From: Arcobacter sp. F155
GTDB lineage: Bacteria > Campylobacterota > Campylobacteria > Campylobacterales > Arcobacteraceae
DNA length: 64,000 nucleotides
Assembly: GCF_004116455.1 (NCBI RefSeq)
Contig: NZ_PDJU01000007.1
Coordinates: 62,001 to 126,000 of the forward strand
Direction: 5' to 3'
Shown here: in pieces, positions 24,464 to 33,638 of the stretch
Position numbering within the stretch: position 1 is the stretch's first letter
Layout of the letters: each line of letters begins with the position of its first letter
Position numbers and translations under genes: made by a program
The notes under the pieces: model-generated
What the model saw: the letters and a program-made list of their open reading frames with translations, nothing else
What the model was told of the DNA's origin: nothing
Databases searched by the model: none

Positions 24464-25825
24464 CTATTTAGGTAAGTTAAGTCCTCCTGGACCACCTTGA
24501 CCTTGCATTTGTTGCATCATGTTTTGTAAACCTTTCATTCCACCTTTAGAAGAAAGTTTTTTAGCCATTTTAGATGCATTTTTAAACTGCTTAAGTATTT
24601 TGTTTACTTGCATTTCTGAAAGTCCAGAACCTTTTGAAATTCTTTTCTTTCTACTTGGATTCATTAAGCTTGGATTTTCTCTCTCTTTTGGAGTCATTGA
24701 ACCAATTAATGCTTTAATTCTTTTAATCTCATCTGAGTTTTCAAAGTCCATATCTTTTATTGGTCCAGCCATTTGAGAAAGACCAGGAATCATTCCAATA
24801 ATTGACTTCATAGAACCTAATTTACTCATCATCGCAAGTTGGTCTAAAAAGTCATTAAAGTTAAACTCACCCTTTTTAATCTTTTTAGATACGGCTTTTG
24901 CTTTCTTTTCATCAATTACTGCTGCAGTTTTTTCAGCTAACCCTTCAATATCCCCTGCACCCATAAGTCTAGATACAATTCTATCTGGAATAAATACTTC
25001 AAGGTCTGGCATCTTTTCACCAATACCAATAAATCTTAAAGGAACACCTACTTGATGTGAAATAGAGATTGCAACCCCACCTTTAGTATCACCATCATAT
25101 TTTGATAATACAACTCCATCAATTCCAATTTTTTCTTTGAATGTAGTTGCTGTTTTAGTAGCGTCATGTCCTGTTAATGAGTCCGCAACATAAAAGATTT
25201 CATCAGGTTTTACTGCTTCTTTTACATCATATAATTGCTGCATTAGCTCTTCATCAATAGCAAGTCGTCCAGCTGTATCTATTAAAAGTACATCATAGTG
25301 TTCTTTTTTTGCTTTCTCTTGAGCTGCAAGTGCAATTTTAATTGGATTTGTTTCATTATCGTCAAAGTAAATATCAACTTCAATTTGTGCTGCAATTTGT
25401 TTTAATTGTTCAACTGCTGCAAGTCTTTGTAAGTCACAAGCTGCAACTAAAACTTTTTTCTTTCTAAGTTTTAAGTAGTTTGCTAATTTACCAGTTGTTG
25501 TTGTTTTACCAGAACCTTGTAATCCTGTCATTAAAATAGTTGTTGGAGGAGTAGCAGAGAATACAAAACCTTGATTCCCTTCAGTTGTTAAGATTTTACT
25601 AAGCTCACTTTGTAATGCTCTTAAAAATGAGTCTTGACCTATTCCATTCTTTTTTGTTTCTAATTCAACTGCAGTAACAAGTTCTTTTGTAGTTTTATGG
25701 TGAACATCTGATTTTAATAACGACTTTCTAAGTTCTGTTGTTGCTTTTTTAAGTGATGCTGCATCATCTTTATGTCTTATTTTATTAACTGCATTTTTTA
25801 TTGAACCGGTTATTGAATCAAACAA
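24464..25825 (-). CDS. ffh: Signal recognition particle protein Ffh
   Basis: Ffh targets nascent membrane proteins to FtsY. The start is TTG at 25825 (FDSITGSIKNAVNKIRH), six bases behind GGAG; an upstream TTG at 25837 would overlap that site. The protein of about 453 residues has the NG GTPase domain (GLQGSGKTTTTGKLA, DTAGR, TKYDGDTKGG-like SKYDGDTKGG) and the M domain with GSGLSEMQVNKILKQF and a Met/Gly/Gln-rich tail that binds 4.5S RNA and signal sequences. It leads the rpsP-khpA-rimM series. Confidence 0.96.
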   Translation of the reverse strand: MFDSITGSIKNAVNKIRHKDDAASLKKATTELRKSLLKSDVHHKTTKELVTAVELETKKNGIGQDSFLRALQSELSKILTTEGNQGFVFSATPPTTILMTGLQGSGKTTTTGKLANYLKLRKKKVLVAACDLQRLAAVEQLKQIAAQIEVDIYFDDNETNPIKIALAAQEKAKKEHYDVLLIDTAGRLAIDEELMQQLYDVKEAVKPDEIFYVADSLTGHDATKTATTFKEKIGIDGVVLSKYDGDTKGGVAISISHQVGVPLRFIGIGEKMPDLEVFIPDRIVSRLMGAGDIEGLAEKTAAVIDEKKAKAVSKKIKKGEFNFNDFLDQLAMMSKLGSMKSIIGMIPGLSQMAGPIKDMDFENSDEIKRIKALIGSMTPKERENPSLMNPSRKKRISKGSGLSEMQVNKILKQFKNASKMAKKLSSKGGMKGLQNMMQQMQGQGGPGGLNLPK

Positions 25826-25930
25826 AATAAACTCCAAACTTTAATAATTTTTGTGGATTATATTGAAAGTATACTTTAAGTTAGTTTAAGAGAGGTATTG
25901 TTTTAAGGATTTTTTAAATTTATTATTTTA

Positions 25931-25953
25931 AAGAAATCCCTATTTTAGGGATT
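25931..25953 (-). terminator. Terminator-like hairpin after the pseudouridine synthase gene
   Basis: AATCCCTA and TAGGGATT make an 8-bp stem with a 3-base loop, followed on the minus strand by TTCTTT. It lies 25 bases beyond the stop at 25978 and before ffh, so it separates the glyQ-waaA run from the SRP operon. Confidence 0.6.
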
Positions 25954-25977
25954 CTTTATTTTCGTAAAGCTTAAATT

Positions 25978-26724
25978 CTAATTAAACTCATACACTTTAA
26001 ACTCTCTTGGTTCCCTTGCTTCAAAGTCATAATCAAATATTTTTGTTCTTTTTGAATGAAGTAAAACTCTATTTATATTAGCAACAGGTTTTCCATAAAT
26101 AGTATCTCCAATTATTGGAAGTCCTATATTATTTAGGTGTACACGGATTTGATGTGTTCTCCCTGTATCAATTACAACTTTTACTTTTGATTTATTTCCC
26201 TCAACGAACATTGGGTATACAGTTGTTTTAGCTGGTTTCCCTTTTTTATCTACTTTAGATTTTGCTTGACCTCTATCTTTAGTAGTTAAAATTGGTTTAT
26301 CAATTTCGATTTCATCAATTACTTTTCCATCTACAATTGCAACATACTCTTTGTATACATTGTTTGCTCTAAACTCTTTAATAGCTTTTTTCTGAAACTC
26401 TTCATTTTTTGCAAATAGCATAACACCACTTGTCTCTTTATCAAGTCTATTTAGCATAATTGCCTTTGGAAACTTTCTTGCTATTTCATCTGAAGTCAAA
26501 AATGCTGGTTTGTCAACTGCTAAAATATCATCATCTTGGAAAATTACTTTAACTACTCCAATCTCTTTTACAGTAAACCTTGTATCAGTATCTATCTCAC
26601 CTCTGGCAATCATTACTTTTTTTCCACCAGCTTTTACTAAGCCTTTATCAATAAGCTCTTTTGCTTTAGAGTTTGAGATTCCTTCTTGTTTTGCAAGAAC
26701 TTTATATGCTTTATCATATGCCAT
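25978..26724 (-). CDS. RluA-family pseudouridine synthase with S4 domain
   Basis: The 248-residue enzyme has an N-terminal S4 RNA-binding segment (SNSKAKELIDKGLVKAGGKK) and a catalytic domain with the active-site aspartate in NRLDKETSGVMLFAK. Usually this motif is HRLDKxTSG; here Asn replaces His, a change seen in some subfamilies. Later motifs are TGRTHQIRVHLNNIGLPIIGD and the C-terminal LLHSKR. It makes pseudouridine in rRNA or tRNA; the exact target is unclear (RluD/TruC/RluE types are possible). Its start overlaps the waaA end by 11 bases. Confidence 0.87.
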   Translation of the reverse strand: MAYDKAYKVLAKQEGISNSKAKELIDKGLVKAGGKKVMIARGEIDTDTRFTVKEIGVVKVIFQDDDILAVDKPAFLTSDEIARKFPKAIMLNRLDKETSGVMLFAKNEEFQKKAIKEFRANNVYKEYVAIVDGKVIDEIEIDKPILTTKDRGQAKSKVDKKGKPAKTTVYPMFVEGNKSKVKVVIDTGRTHQIRVHLNNIGLPIIGDTIYGKPVANINRVLLHSKRTKIFDYDFEAREPREFKVYEFN

Positions 26725-27856
26725 GTAATTCCTTTATTATTGGCTGTATATCACCTTCTTGTACTAAAGATGAATTTTCTAAATCTTGAGCATTTTCTAA
26801 TGCTTCTTTTAATTCATTGTCTTCTATTAACTTATAATTTTTAACACACTCAAATAGTGATTTTTGATTAAAAATTCTTTTTCCTGAAATTAACTTACAT
26901 CCAAAGTAAGCTGGCTCGACAGGATTATGTCCGCCTACATTTGCAAAAGCTCCACCTAAAATCACAATATCAGAAATTGCATAGATATTGTTTAGCTCGC
27001 CTAACTTGTCTACTAAAATTATATCAGAACTGAAGTCTTCTTTTTGTGAAAACCTATGAAAAGTTAAACTATTTTTTTGTGTAAACTCTTCTATTAACTT
27101 TGCAACCTTCTCAAATCTTTCTGGATGCCTTGGAACAATAACTAATTTTCCATACTCTCTATCATAAGAGTTCAAAATTAGTTCTTCTTCTTTCTCATGA
27201 GTACTTCCAGCTGTAATCAAAGTATCATTTGGCTTTTCAAAACTTCTTGTTACCTTTGGAAGTTGAGCAAGTTTAATATTTCCTATAACTTTTACATCTT
27301 TTGCCCCAAGTTCTAAAAGTCTTTCTTTATCTTCTTTTGTTTGAGCAAAAATTTTATCAATATTTGCAAACACTCTTTTATAAAAAAATGAAAACTTTTT
27401 ATATGAGTTATAAGACTTATCAGAAATACGTGCATTAATTAAATATGTTTTAGCACCTTTTCTTTTTGCAAACAAAAATAAAAAGTACCAAAGCTCTGCT
27501 TCCATTACAACTAAAGCTTTTTGCTTTTTTATCCAAAAAGGTAAAAAGATTTCAAAAGGTAGATATCTAACATTTGAAGTTAAACTACTAGCTTCCTCAA
27601 AACCTGTATTAGTTATTACACTAATATTTGTTTCATCAAGTTTCTCAACTAGTGGCTTAATAGCTTTTGCTTCTCCCATAGAACAAACATGAAACCAAAT
27701 AGAACTTTTTTCAAAGGGTTTATTGTTTCTTAAAAAAAATTTTGCAGGTATTGCTTCTTTGTATTTTTTGTTTTTTGTTTTATAGAGTAAGTAGGGAATT
27801 GCCAGTATATAAATTACTAGAGAAACTAGATAATATATAATACTAAAAAGGCTCAA
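26714..27856 (-). CDS. waaA: 3-deoxy-D-manno-octulosonic acid (Kdo) transferase
   Basis: WaaA (KdtA) adds Kdo from CMP-Kdo to the lipid A precursor at the inner membrane. The 380 residues show an N-terminal membrane anchor (FSIIYYLVSLVIYILAIPYLLY), the acceptor-domain motif IWFHVCSMGEAKAIKPL, and the donor domain with AGSTHEKEEELIL, IVPRHPERFEKV and LGGAFANVGGHNPVEPA. The start appears to be TTG at 27856 behind GAGGC. It sits between flgZ-like and the pseudouridine synthase, as in C. jejuni Cj0706-Cj0708. Confidence 0.95.
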   Translation of the reverse strand: MSLFSIIYYLVSLVIYILAIPYLLYKTKNKKYKEAIPAKFFLRNNKPFEKSSIWFHVCSMGEAKAIKPLVEKLDETNISVITNTGFEEASSLTSNVRYLPFEIFLPFWIKKQKALVVMEAELWYFLFLFAKRKGAKTYLINARISDKSYNSYKKFSFFYKRVFANIDKIFAQTKEDKERLLELGAKDVKVIGNIKLAQLPKVTRSFEKPNDTLITAGSTHEKEEELILNSYDREYGKLVIVPRHPERFEKVAKLIEEFTQKNSLTFHRFSQKEDFSSDIILVDKLGELNNIYAISDIVILGGAFANVGGHNPVEPAYFGCKLISGKRIFNQKSLFECVKNYKLIEDNELKEALENAQDLENSSLVQEGDIQPIIKELHGI

Positions 27857-27858
27857 AA

Positions 27859-28578
27859 TTAAGCCTCTTCAGTCTCATTTTCTTTGTAAAGAATTCTTCC
27901 ACAGTGTGGACAGTTAATGATCTCTTCTGATTTAATAACTTCTGAATAAGTTTTGTCATTGATTTTCATGAAGCACCCATAACACGCTTGGTCTACTACA
28001 GGAACTACAGCTGAATCTTTTGCCCATCTTCTAATTTTTTCATAGAAAGTTAAAATTTTATTATCAAATTTCTCTAATAATTCACTTCTTTCTTGGTAAA
28101 CTGCATTTCTTTCTTGGTTGATTTCATCAATTGCATTATCAACTGCAACTTGAATCTCTTTAATTGAATCTTCTTCTTCAGCTAATTTTGCTTGTAATTC
28201 TTTTAATTCTTCTTCTTTAGCTGCTGCAATTTCATCTAATCTTTCAATCTCTTCATTAGCAAAAGTAATTTGCTCTTTAGCAATTTCTTCTTCTAATTGT
28301 AAAGCTTTTACTTCTTTTTCATTTGTAACTTCGTTATGCTTTTTAGAAATCTCTTCTAATTTAGTTTTTAATTCTGCTAAATGAATATTGTTTTTTGTTC
28401 TTTTTGATTTTACATCATCAATTTGTGCATAAGCATCGTTAATTGAAGTTTTAATCGATTCTGCTACTTCAATAAATGTAGATAACTTTGCTTTTTCATT
28501 TTCAATTTTTGGTTCAAACATACTGATAGAACCATCATACTTAGATAGTTTTACTAAATCCTGTAAATACTTATTCAA
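27859..28578 (-). CDS. flgZ: Coiled-coil zinc-ribbon protein FlgZ (HP0958 family)
   Basis: The 239-residue protein has a long antiparallel coiled coil (about 30-175) rich in Glu, Lys and Ala, and a C4 zinc ribbon with Cys199, Cys202, Cys223 and Cys226 (CYGC and CPHC). H. pylori HP0958 and C. jejuni Cj0706 have this layout. HP0958 stabilises RpoN and affects flagellin mRNA, so it links this housekeeping block to flagella. The start is TTG at 28578 behind AAGGAGAC. The gene overlaps the Nif3-family gene by eight bases. Confidence 0.9.
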   Translation of the reverse strand: MNKYLQDLVKLSKYDGSISMFEPKIENEKAKLSTFIEVAESIKTSINDAYAQIDDVKSKRTKNNIHLAELKTKLEEISKKHNEVTNEKEVKALQLEEEIAKEQITFANEEIERLDEIAAAKEEELKELQAKLAEEEDSIKEIQVAVDNAIDEINQERNAVYQERSELLEKFDNKILTFYEKIRRWAKDSAVVPVVDQACYGCFMKINDKTYSEVIKSEEIINCPHCGRILYKENETEEA

Positions 28579-29326
28579 CCGTGTCTCCTTGTGTACAAAA
28601 CTTAAATGGGTTTTTTGAAGCTGTTATTATAGCTTTTAATTGATTTTTTTTCAAATATTCACTGATAAGTCCCTCTAATAGAGTGCTGAAATACTTTTCA
28701 CTTTCATAGTGTCTTATATCAATTAAGGAAATACCTCTTGCTTTGGCTTCCATTGCATCATGATATTTTATATCTCCTGTTAAAAAACAGTCAGCTTGAA
28801 CTTCATTTATTAGTGACATACCTGCACCAGTTACTAATGCAACTTTTTTTACTTCTTCGTTACATTTTACATATTTTAAATACTCTAATCCTAAACTACT
28901 AGAAATCTTTTTAGCAAAGTTTTCAAAGCTATCATTTACATTTGCATAACAAATAAACTCTTCACTATCAATAACTTCTAAATCTAAAACTTCTTTTGCT
29001 ACATACTTATTTAAATGTGTTTTATCAATATTAGTGTGCATAGAGATTAAAGCAATATTTTTTTGAATTAATTTTTTTACTAACTTAGAACTATAAGTAT
29101 CATAGTTAATAGTTCTTAGGGCTTTGAAAATTAAAGGATGATGAGTTATAACTAATGAGTTTTCTTCCATCTCATCAATTATTTCCTCATCTAAATCTAT
29201 AGAAATATAAACTTGGTTAAACTCATCTTCAAAGTTTCCAATAAGCAGACCTGAATTATCCCATTTTTCTTGTAACTCAAAAGGTGATAATTCATCTAAA
29301 AAACTATATATTTCTTTTATTTTCAA
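28571..29326 (-). CDS. Nif3-like dinuclear metal centre protein
   Basis: The 251-residue protein belongs to the Nif3/YbgI/DUF34 family, which forms hexamers with a two-metal site. The N-terminal motif WDNSGLLIGNF and the metal-binding LVITHHPLIFKAL are clear, as is SMHTNIDKTHLNKYVAKEV and the C-terminal FLTGDIKYHDAMEAKARGISLIDIRHYESEKY. It is often labelled GTP cyclohydrolase I type 2, but the biological reaction is uncertain. The start is TTG at 29326 with AGGA. It sits between glyQ and flgZ as in Campylobacter. Confidence 0.92.
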   Translation of the reverse strand: MKIKEIYSFLDELSPFELQEKWDNSGLLIGNFEDEFNQVYISIDLDEEIIDEMEENSLVITHHPLIFKALRTINYDTYSSKLVKKLIQKNIALISMHTNIDKTHLNKYVAKEVLDLEVIDSEEFICYANVNDSFENFAKKISSSLGLEYLKYVKCNEEVKKVALVTGAGMSLINEVQADCFLTGDIKYHDAMEAKARGISLIDIRHYESEKYFSTLLEGLISEYLKKNQLKAIITASKNPFKFCTQGDTVE

Positions 29327-29334
29327 AACGTTTC

Positions 29335-30273
29335 CTAGTTAAATAATTCTGGGTTTGTTTCTTTTAAGTTTGCTAATGCTTTTTTAGCAGACTCACTTCC
29401 TACTTTTTTTAATCTTTGAACTTCTTGTTTCTTGTAAAGCACAGCACAACCTTGTGCTAACTCTCTAACTTTAAGAATATAATTTTGTCTTTCAGTAACA
29501 GAAATAGCTTTTCTTGCATCAAGAGTATTAAATGCATGTGAAGCAATCATACACTGATCATATGCTGGTAATGGAAGCCCTGCATCTAAACAAGCCTTGC
29601 ATTCATTAAAAGCATCATCAAAGTGTCTAAATAACATCTCTGTGTTAGCTATCTCAAAGTTATATTTAGAAAACTCATACTCATCTTCTTTGTGAACATC
29701 TGCATAAGTAGTTGTCCCATGTTCATTTTTGTTCCAAACAATATCAAATACAGAATCAACACCTTGAAGATACATTGCAAGTCTTTCAGTACCATAAGTA
29801 ATCTCAACTGCAACAGGGTCACAAGGAAGTCCTCCTACTTGTTGGAAATAAGTAAACTGTGTTACTTCCATTCCATCAAGCCAAACTTCCCAACCAAGTC
29901 CCCATGCTCCAAGAGTTGGAGATTCCCAGTTATCTTCAACGAATCTAATATCATGTTTAGAAAGGTCTAATCCTAAATACTCTAAAGACTGTAAATACAG
30001 ATCTTGAATATTGTCTGGACTAGGTTTAATTAAAGTTTGGAACTGATAGTAAGCCCCTAATCTATTTGGGTTTTCTCCATATCTTCCATCTGTTGGTCTT
30101 CTACTTGGTGCAACATATGCTGTACTCCAAGGTGTAGAATCTAAACTTCTTAGAAGTGTAGCTGGGTGAAAAGTTCCAGCTCCCGCAGGGATATCATACG
30201 GTTGTACAATATTACATCCTTGCTTTGCCCAGAACTCTTGTAACTTTAATAGAATTTCTGAAAATGTTACCAT
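29335..30273 (-). CDS. glyQ: Glycyl-tRNA synthetase alpha subunit
   Basis: GlyQ is the catalytic subunit of the alpha2-beta2 bacterial glycyl-tRNA synthetase. The 312-residue protein starts with [20 protein letters not shown] followed by [20 protein letters not shown], then [23 protein letters not shown], and contains the FEQVGG-like [20 protein letters not shown] motif. Length is slightly above the usual 280-300. The glyS beta subunit is not in this window, consistent with the split seen in Campylobacter. Confidence 0.97.
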   Translation of the reverse strand: MVTFSEILLKLQEFWAKQGCNIVQPYDIPAGAGTFHPATLLRSLDSTPWSTAYVAPSRRPTDGRYGENPNRLGAYYQFQTLIKPSPDNIQDLYLQSLEYLGLDLSKHDIRFVEDNWESPTLGAWGLGWEVWLDGMEVTQFTYFQQVGGLPCDPVAVEITYGTERLAMYLQGVDSVFDIVWNKNEHGTTTYADVHKEDEYEFSKYNFEIANTEMLFRHFDDAFNECKACLDAGLPLPAYDQCMIASHAFNTLDARKAISVTERQNYILKVRELAQGCAVLYKKQEVQRLKKVGSESAKKALANLKETNPELFN

Positions 30274-30359
30274 CTATTTTATTCCTAACTCTTTATTAAA
30301 TTTTTGTTTATTGAAAGTAATAGCTTACTTCAATTAATATACAGGCTTTTTTGTTTGTA

Positions 30360-30845
30360 CTATAAAATTACTTCTATGTTTTTAGAAACAGTTTCAACTT
30401 TTTTAGATTGAACTATTCTATCTTCTTTTAATTTTACAGCCAACTCTTTATCTGAGATTGCTAAAATTTGCATCGCAAAATATGCAGCGTTTATAGCTCC
30501 TGTTTCACCAAGTGTTGCACTACAAACAGGAATTCCTGCTGGCGTGTAAACTGTAGAAAAGGATTCATGAATATCACTACTTTTTGTTTGATGTGATACA
30601 ACTGGCTTAGTAGTTAAAGAACTAACCATTCCTGCTAAATGAGAAACAACCTTAGAAGCAGTAATAAAAACTACAGCTCCTTTTTTTTCAGCGTCTAAAA
30701 CATACTTTTCTGTTCTTTTGGGAGATTTAAGGGCAGAAGAAACAATAAGCTCATATTTAACTGCAAACTTTTCAAAAGTTTCAACACAACACTTCATTGT
30801 TTCATAGTCAGATTCACTACCCATAATAATAGATACAAACTTCAT
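30360..30845 (-). CDS. purE: PurE-family protein with altered catalytic motifs
   Basis: The fold and frame match class I N5-CAIR mutase PurE: MGSESDYETM at the start, AGIPVCSATLGETGAINAAYFAMQIL near the end. However, the usual SAHRTP motif is SALKSP (residues 37-42), so the catalytic histidine (His45 in E. coli) is Leu39, and the Gly-rich loop GAGGAAHLPGM has become TASKVVSHLAGM. Position beside glyQ matches C. jejuni purE (Cj0702). It could be a diverged enzyme, a regulatory remnant, or an enzyme with another reaction. The DNA gives no sign of frameshift. The ATG is at 30845. Confidence 0.8.
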   Translation of the reverse strand: MKFVSIIMGSESDYETMKCCVETFEKFAVKYELIVSSALKSPKRTEKYVLDAEKKGAVVFITASKVVSHLAGMVSSLTTKPVVSHQTKSSDIHESFSTVYTPAGIPVCSATLGETGAINAAYFAMQILAISDKELAVKLKEDRIVQSKKVETVSKNIEVIL

Positions 30846-30880
30846 TTTCTCACCTGTGATTTTTTAAACACGTGATTTTA

Positions 30881-32188
30881 TCAAAGTTTTTCTAATAATT
30901 TAATTACTTTGGAAGCTTTAAGCTCTTGCCATCCATCAAAGCGATATAAAAGTAACGATTCATTTTTAAATATAAACTGACTATAGTCTTTTGATTTATC
31001 TTTTACATAGATTGCTTTAGAGTATTCATACTCTTTTATATCTCTTTTTTGGTCATAATCTGTAAGAACTACAACACTTGGAATAAAAAAGGCATCTGCA
31101 ACATGATAAGTTGATGTATTAACAGTAAATGCTTTTTCACAATTTGAAACAATATAACAAAAGTCAATAAAACTACTTGAGTCATTTGATAAATCAAAAT
31201 ACCTATCATTTTTAAATTTAGGGTCTAACTTTAAAGTAGAAACAAATACATATTCAGGCATCTTTTCTATCATCTTTTTAAGTAGCTTAATTGCAATCTC
31301 TTTAGGTATAGATTTAGCTGCATTTGCTGAATATGGATGGAAAAGTAAAACCTTACCTTTTTGCTTTATTGTTCTTATTTTATCTTGTAAATCTTTTTTA
31401 GGTTTGTATGAAGTGAAATTTATTTCATTATATTTTTGTTCATTTGAAATAGCTTTATAGTCAATACCTAACTTATGAAGCCAAGCATCTGTATAGTTTA
31501 GTGTTTGATAAAAACTTCTTTTAGTAACTGAACTTGCATCAACAAAAAAATCATAAGAGCAGAACTCTTTAACATCAATTGATAAAGCACTAACTTTATT
31601 TACAAAGGCTTGGTTTGAAAAAATCATTTTATCCCTAGAATAAAACCTATTTTCTGAAGCATTGATATATATGTCTAAGCTTACACTTCTAAACTGTTTT
31701 GATAGTTTTTCATACAAAATTCTAAGGGCAGTACTAGCACAAATCATTTCAGAGATACTTGAACCTAAACTACCTAAAATTAGAACTTTTACATCTTTTT
31801 TTAATGTACCACTAATTTGTTTTTTTAAATCACTTTTCTCTTCATTTAAATAAATAGACTCTACTGAGTTTTCTTCACTTTGTATAGCTATTTTATCTTT
31901 ATATTTATAGTTTAGATTATTTGTAATATTGTATTCATTGATATTTGTAATACCTAATTCTCTAGGAAACTGACTTAGATATCTAACTTTTGCTTCATCA
32001 ATAATTTTAGCTTTGTATTTATTACCAACACTTGCGAAGACTTTTTTTAAATCGCTAAAGTCTTCTAGTGTTGTTATATAGATAGTTTCATTTAATAAGT
32101 TAGATGGCCCTTTTACTTTTGTATATTTTACTAAAGTTCCATCTGTAGTTTTTATATTTATATTATCTGTAACTCTAAATACTACCAT
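30881..32188 (-). CDS. GT9-like (heptosyltransferase-like) protein
   Basis: The 435-residue protein has an unrecognised N-terminal region (about 1-125) and a C-terminal part with the pattern of family 9 glycosyltransferases: VLILGSLGSSISEMICAST near residue 135, KVLLFHPYSANAAKSIP near 275, and CEKAFTVNTSTYHVADAFFIPSVVVL near 355. These correspond to the acceptor and ADP-sugar binding regions, but the usual DSG motif reads NTS. It lies between the U32 gene (two-base gap) and purE, as the Cj0703 gene does. The substrate is unknown, and it may not be an active transferase. Confidence 0.65.
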   Translation of the reverse strand: MVVFRVTDNINIKTTDGTLVKYTKVKGPSNLLNETIYITTLEDFSDLKKVFASVGNKYKAKIIDEAKVRYLSQFPRELGITNINEYNITNNLNYKYKDKIAIQSEENSVESIYLNEEKSDLKKQISGTLKKDVKVLILGSLGSSISEMICASTALRILYEKLSKQFRSVSLDIYINASENRFYSRDKMIFSNQAFVNKVSALSIDVKEFCSYDFFVDASSVTKRSFYQTLNYTDAWLHKLGIDYKAISNEQKYNEINFTSYKPKKDLQDKIRTIKQKGKVLLFHPYSANAAKSIPKEIAIKLLKKMIEKMPEYVFVSTLKLDPKFKNDRYFDLSNDSSSFIDFCYIVSNCEKAFTVNTSTYHVADAFFIPSVVVLTDYDQKRDIKEYEYSKAIYVKDKSKDYSQFIFKNESLLLYRFDGWQELKASKVIKLLEKL

Positions 32189-32190
32189 TC

Positions 32191-33507
32191 TTAACTATTA
32201 CAAGCACCTTCACAAGAATTACTTTGTTCTTCTTCATTTTTAACTCTAAGCATTGTTAAATAAGGAAGTTTTCCTGGAAGTTTTATTTTATTTGTATTTC
32301 CACTATGAACAGATTCTAACTCTTTATTTGTTTCAGTTAAAATCTTTTTAAATGATACATAAAACTTACCATCTTCTTTTTTATAGATTTTTCCTATTTC
32401 ATTTTCTACTTCCTCAATAGGAGTGCCTATAGGAGCAAAAATTTCAATCTCATCATTTGGATAAGTTTTATATTTACACATAAAGTGTTCTTCATCTTCT
32501 GTAATAAGTCCACTTACCTCATAGCTTCCTTTACTTAAAGCATATTCATGGTTTTGTGTATTTGTTCTATCAAAAGGTCTATGTACTAAATAAGCATCAG
32601 TAAACCCTCTATTTTTTGTAGTTGCAAGCTCTTCTTGATACTTGTCTGCTTCAAATTTTCCAGCTTCAAAATCATCAATTGCTTTTCTATAGGCGTATGC
32701 TGTAACTGCTGCATAATATGGAGATTTTGTTCTACCTTCAATCTTAATAGAATCAACTGCGCCACTTTCTAAAATTTCATCTACATGAGAAGCTAGGTTC
32801 ATATCTTTTGCATTAAAGATATATGTTCCCACACCTGGTTCTTCTTCAAGTCTAAATAGTGTACTATGGTCTTCATTTGCTGCATATAAAGTATATTCAA
32901 ATCTACAGTCATTTGCACATGAACCTCTGTTTGGAACTCTTCCCATTTGTACAGCAGATACTAAACATCTTCCTGAATAAGCAAAACACATAGAACCGTG
33001 TACAAAAATCTCTATTTCCATCTCTGGTAAATGTTTTTTAATCTCTTGAACATCTTTTAAAGATATTTCTCTAGCTGCAATTATTCTTCTAACACCCATA
33101 TCCCAAAATACTTGGGCATCTAAATAGTTTAATACATTTGCTTGTGTTGATAAATGAATTGGTATTTGAGGAGCAAGTTCTCTACAAAGTCTTACAACTC
33201 CTGGTGCTGCTACAATAAATGCATCTGGTTCTAACTCTGCCATTTTAATAATATGTTTTTTTAATAAGTCTATTTGAGAGTTAAAAGGAAAACCATTGAT
33301 AGTTGCATAAACTTGTTTACCTCTTGCATGGGCATAATCAATACCCTCTTTAAAAGTTTCAAAGCTAAACTCTTTTCCACTTCTGATTCTTAAACTAAAG
33401 TGGCTAACACCACCATAAACTGCATCAGCACCATAGGCAAAAGCAATTTTTAATTTCTCTAAATTACCTGCTGGTGAAAGCAATTCTACTTTATTATCTT
33501 TTTTCAT
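32191..33507 (-). CDS. U32-family peptidase/tRNA hydroxylation protein (TrhP-like)
   Basis: U32 proteins of this kind act in prephenate-dependent 5-hydroxyuridine formation at tRNA position 34, although older annotation calls them collagenase-like peptidases. The start is ATG at 33507 behind AAGGA; an earlier in-frame ATG adds seven residues with a weaker site. The barrel begins VELLSPAGNLEKLKIAFAYG, followed by ADAVYGG. The iron-sulphur cysteine region has EIFVHGSMCFAYSGRCLVS and RGSCANDCR. The C-terminus (about 375-438) is a beta-barrel extension. Length near 438 fits. It is the Cj0701 equivalent by order. Confidence 0.9.
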   Translation of the reverse strand: MKKDNKVELLSPAGNLEKLKIAFAYGADAVYGGVSHFSLRIRSGKEFSFETFKEGIDYAHARGKQVYATINGFPFNSQIDLLKKHIIKMAELEPDAFIVAAPGVVRLCRELAPQIPIHLSTQANVLNYLDAQVFWDMGVRRIIAAREISLKDVQEIKKHLPEMEIEIFVHGSMCFAYSGRCLVSAVQMGRVPNRGSCANDCRFEYTLYAANEDHSTLFRLEEEPGVGTYIFNAKDMNLASHVDEILESGAVDSIKIEGRTKSPYYAAVTAYAYRKAIDDFEAGKFEADKYQEELATTKNRGFTDAYLVHRPFDRTNTQNHEYALSKGSYEVSGLITEDEEHFMCKYKTYPNDEIEIFAPIGTPIEEVENEIGKIYKKEDGKFYVSFKKILTETNKELESVHSGNTNKIKLPGKLPYLTMLRVKNEEEQSNSCEGACNS

Positions 33508-33638
33508 TATATTCCTTTGTGTTTCCAAGACACTGTTTTTAAAACGTGATTATATCAAAAAATTCTGTAGATTAAAGTTTAAAAAAAATTAGTTAGATTT
33601 TATAAGATTTAGATTATGAAGATGAGAAGAGAAGCTTC

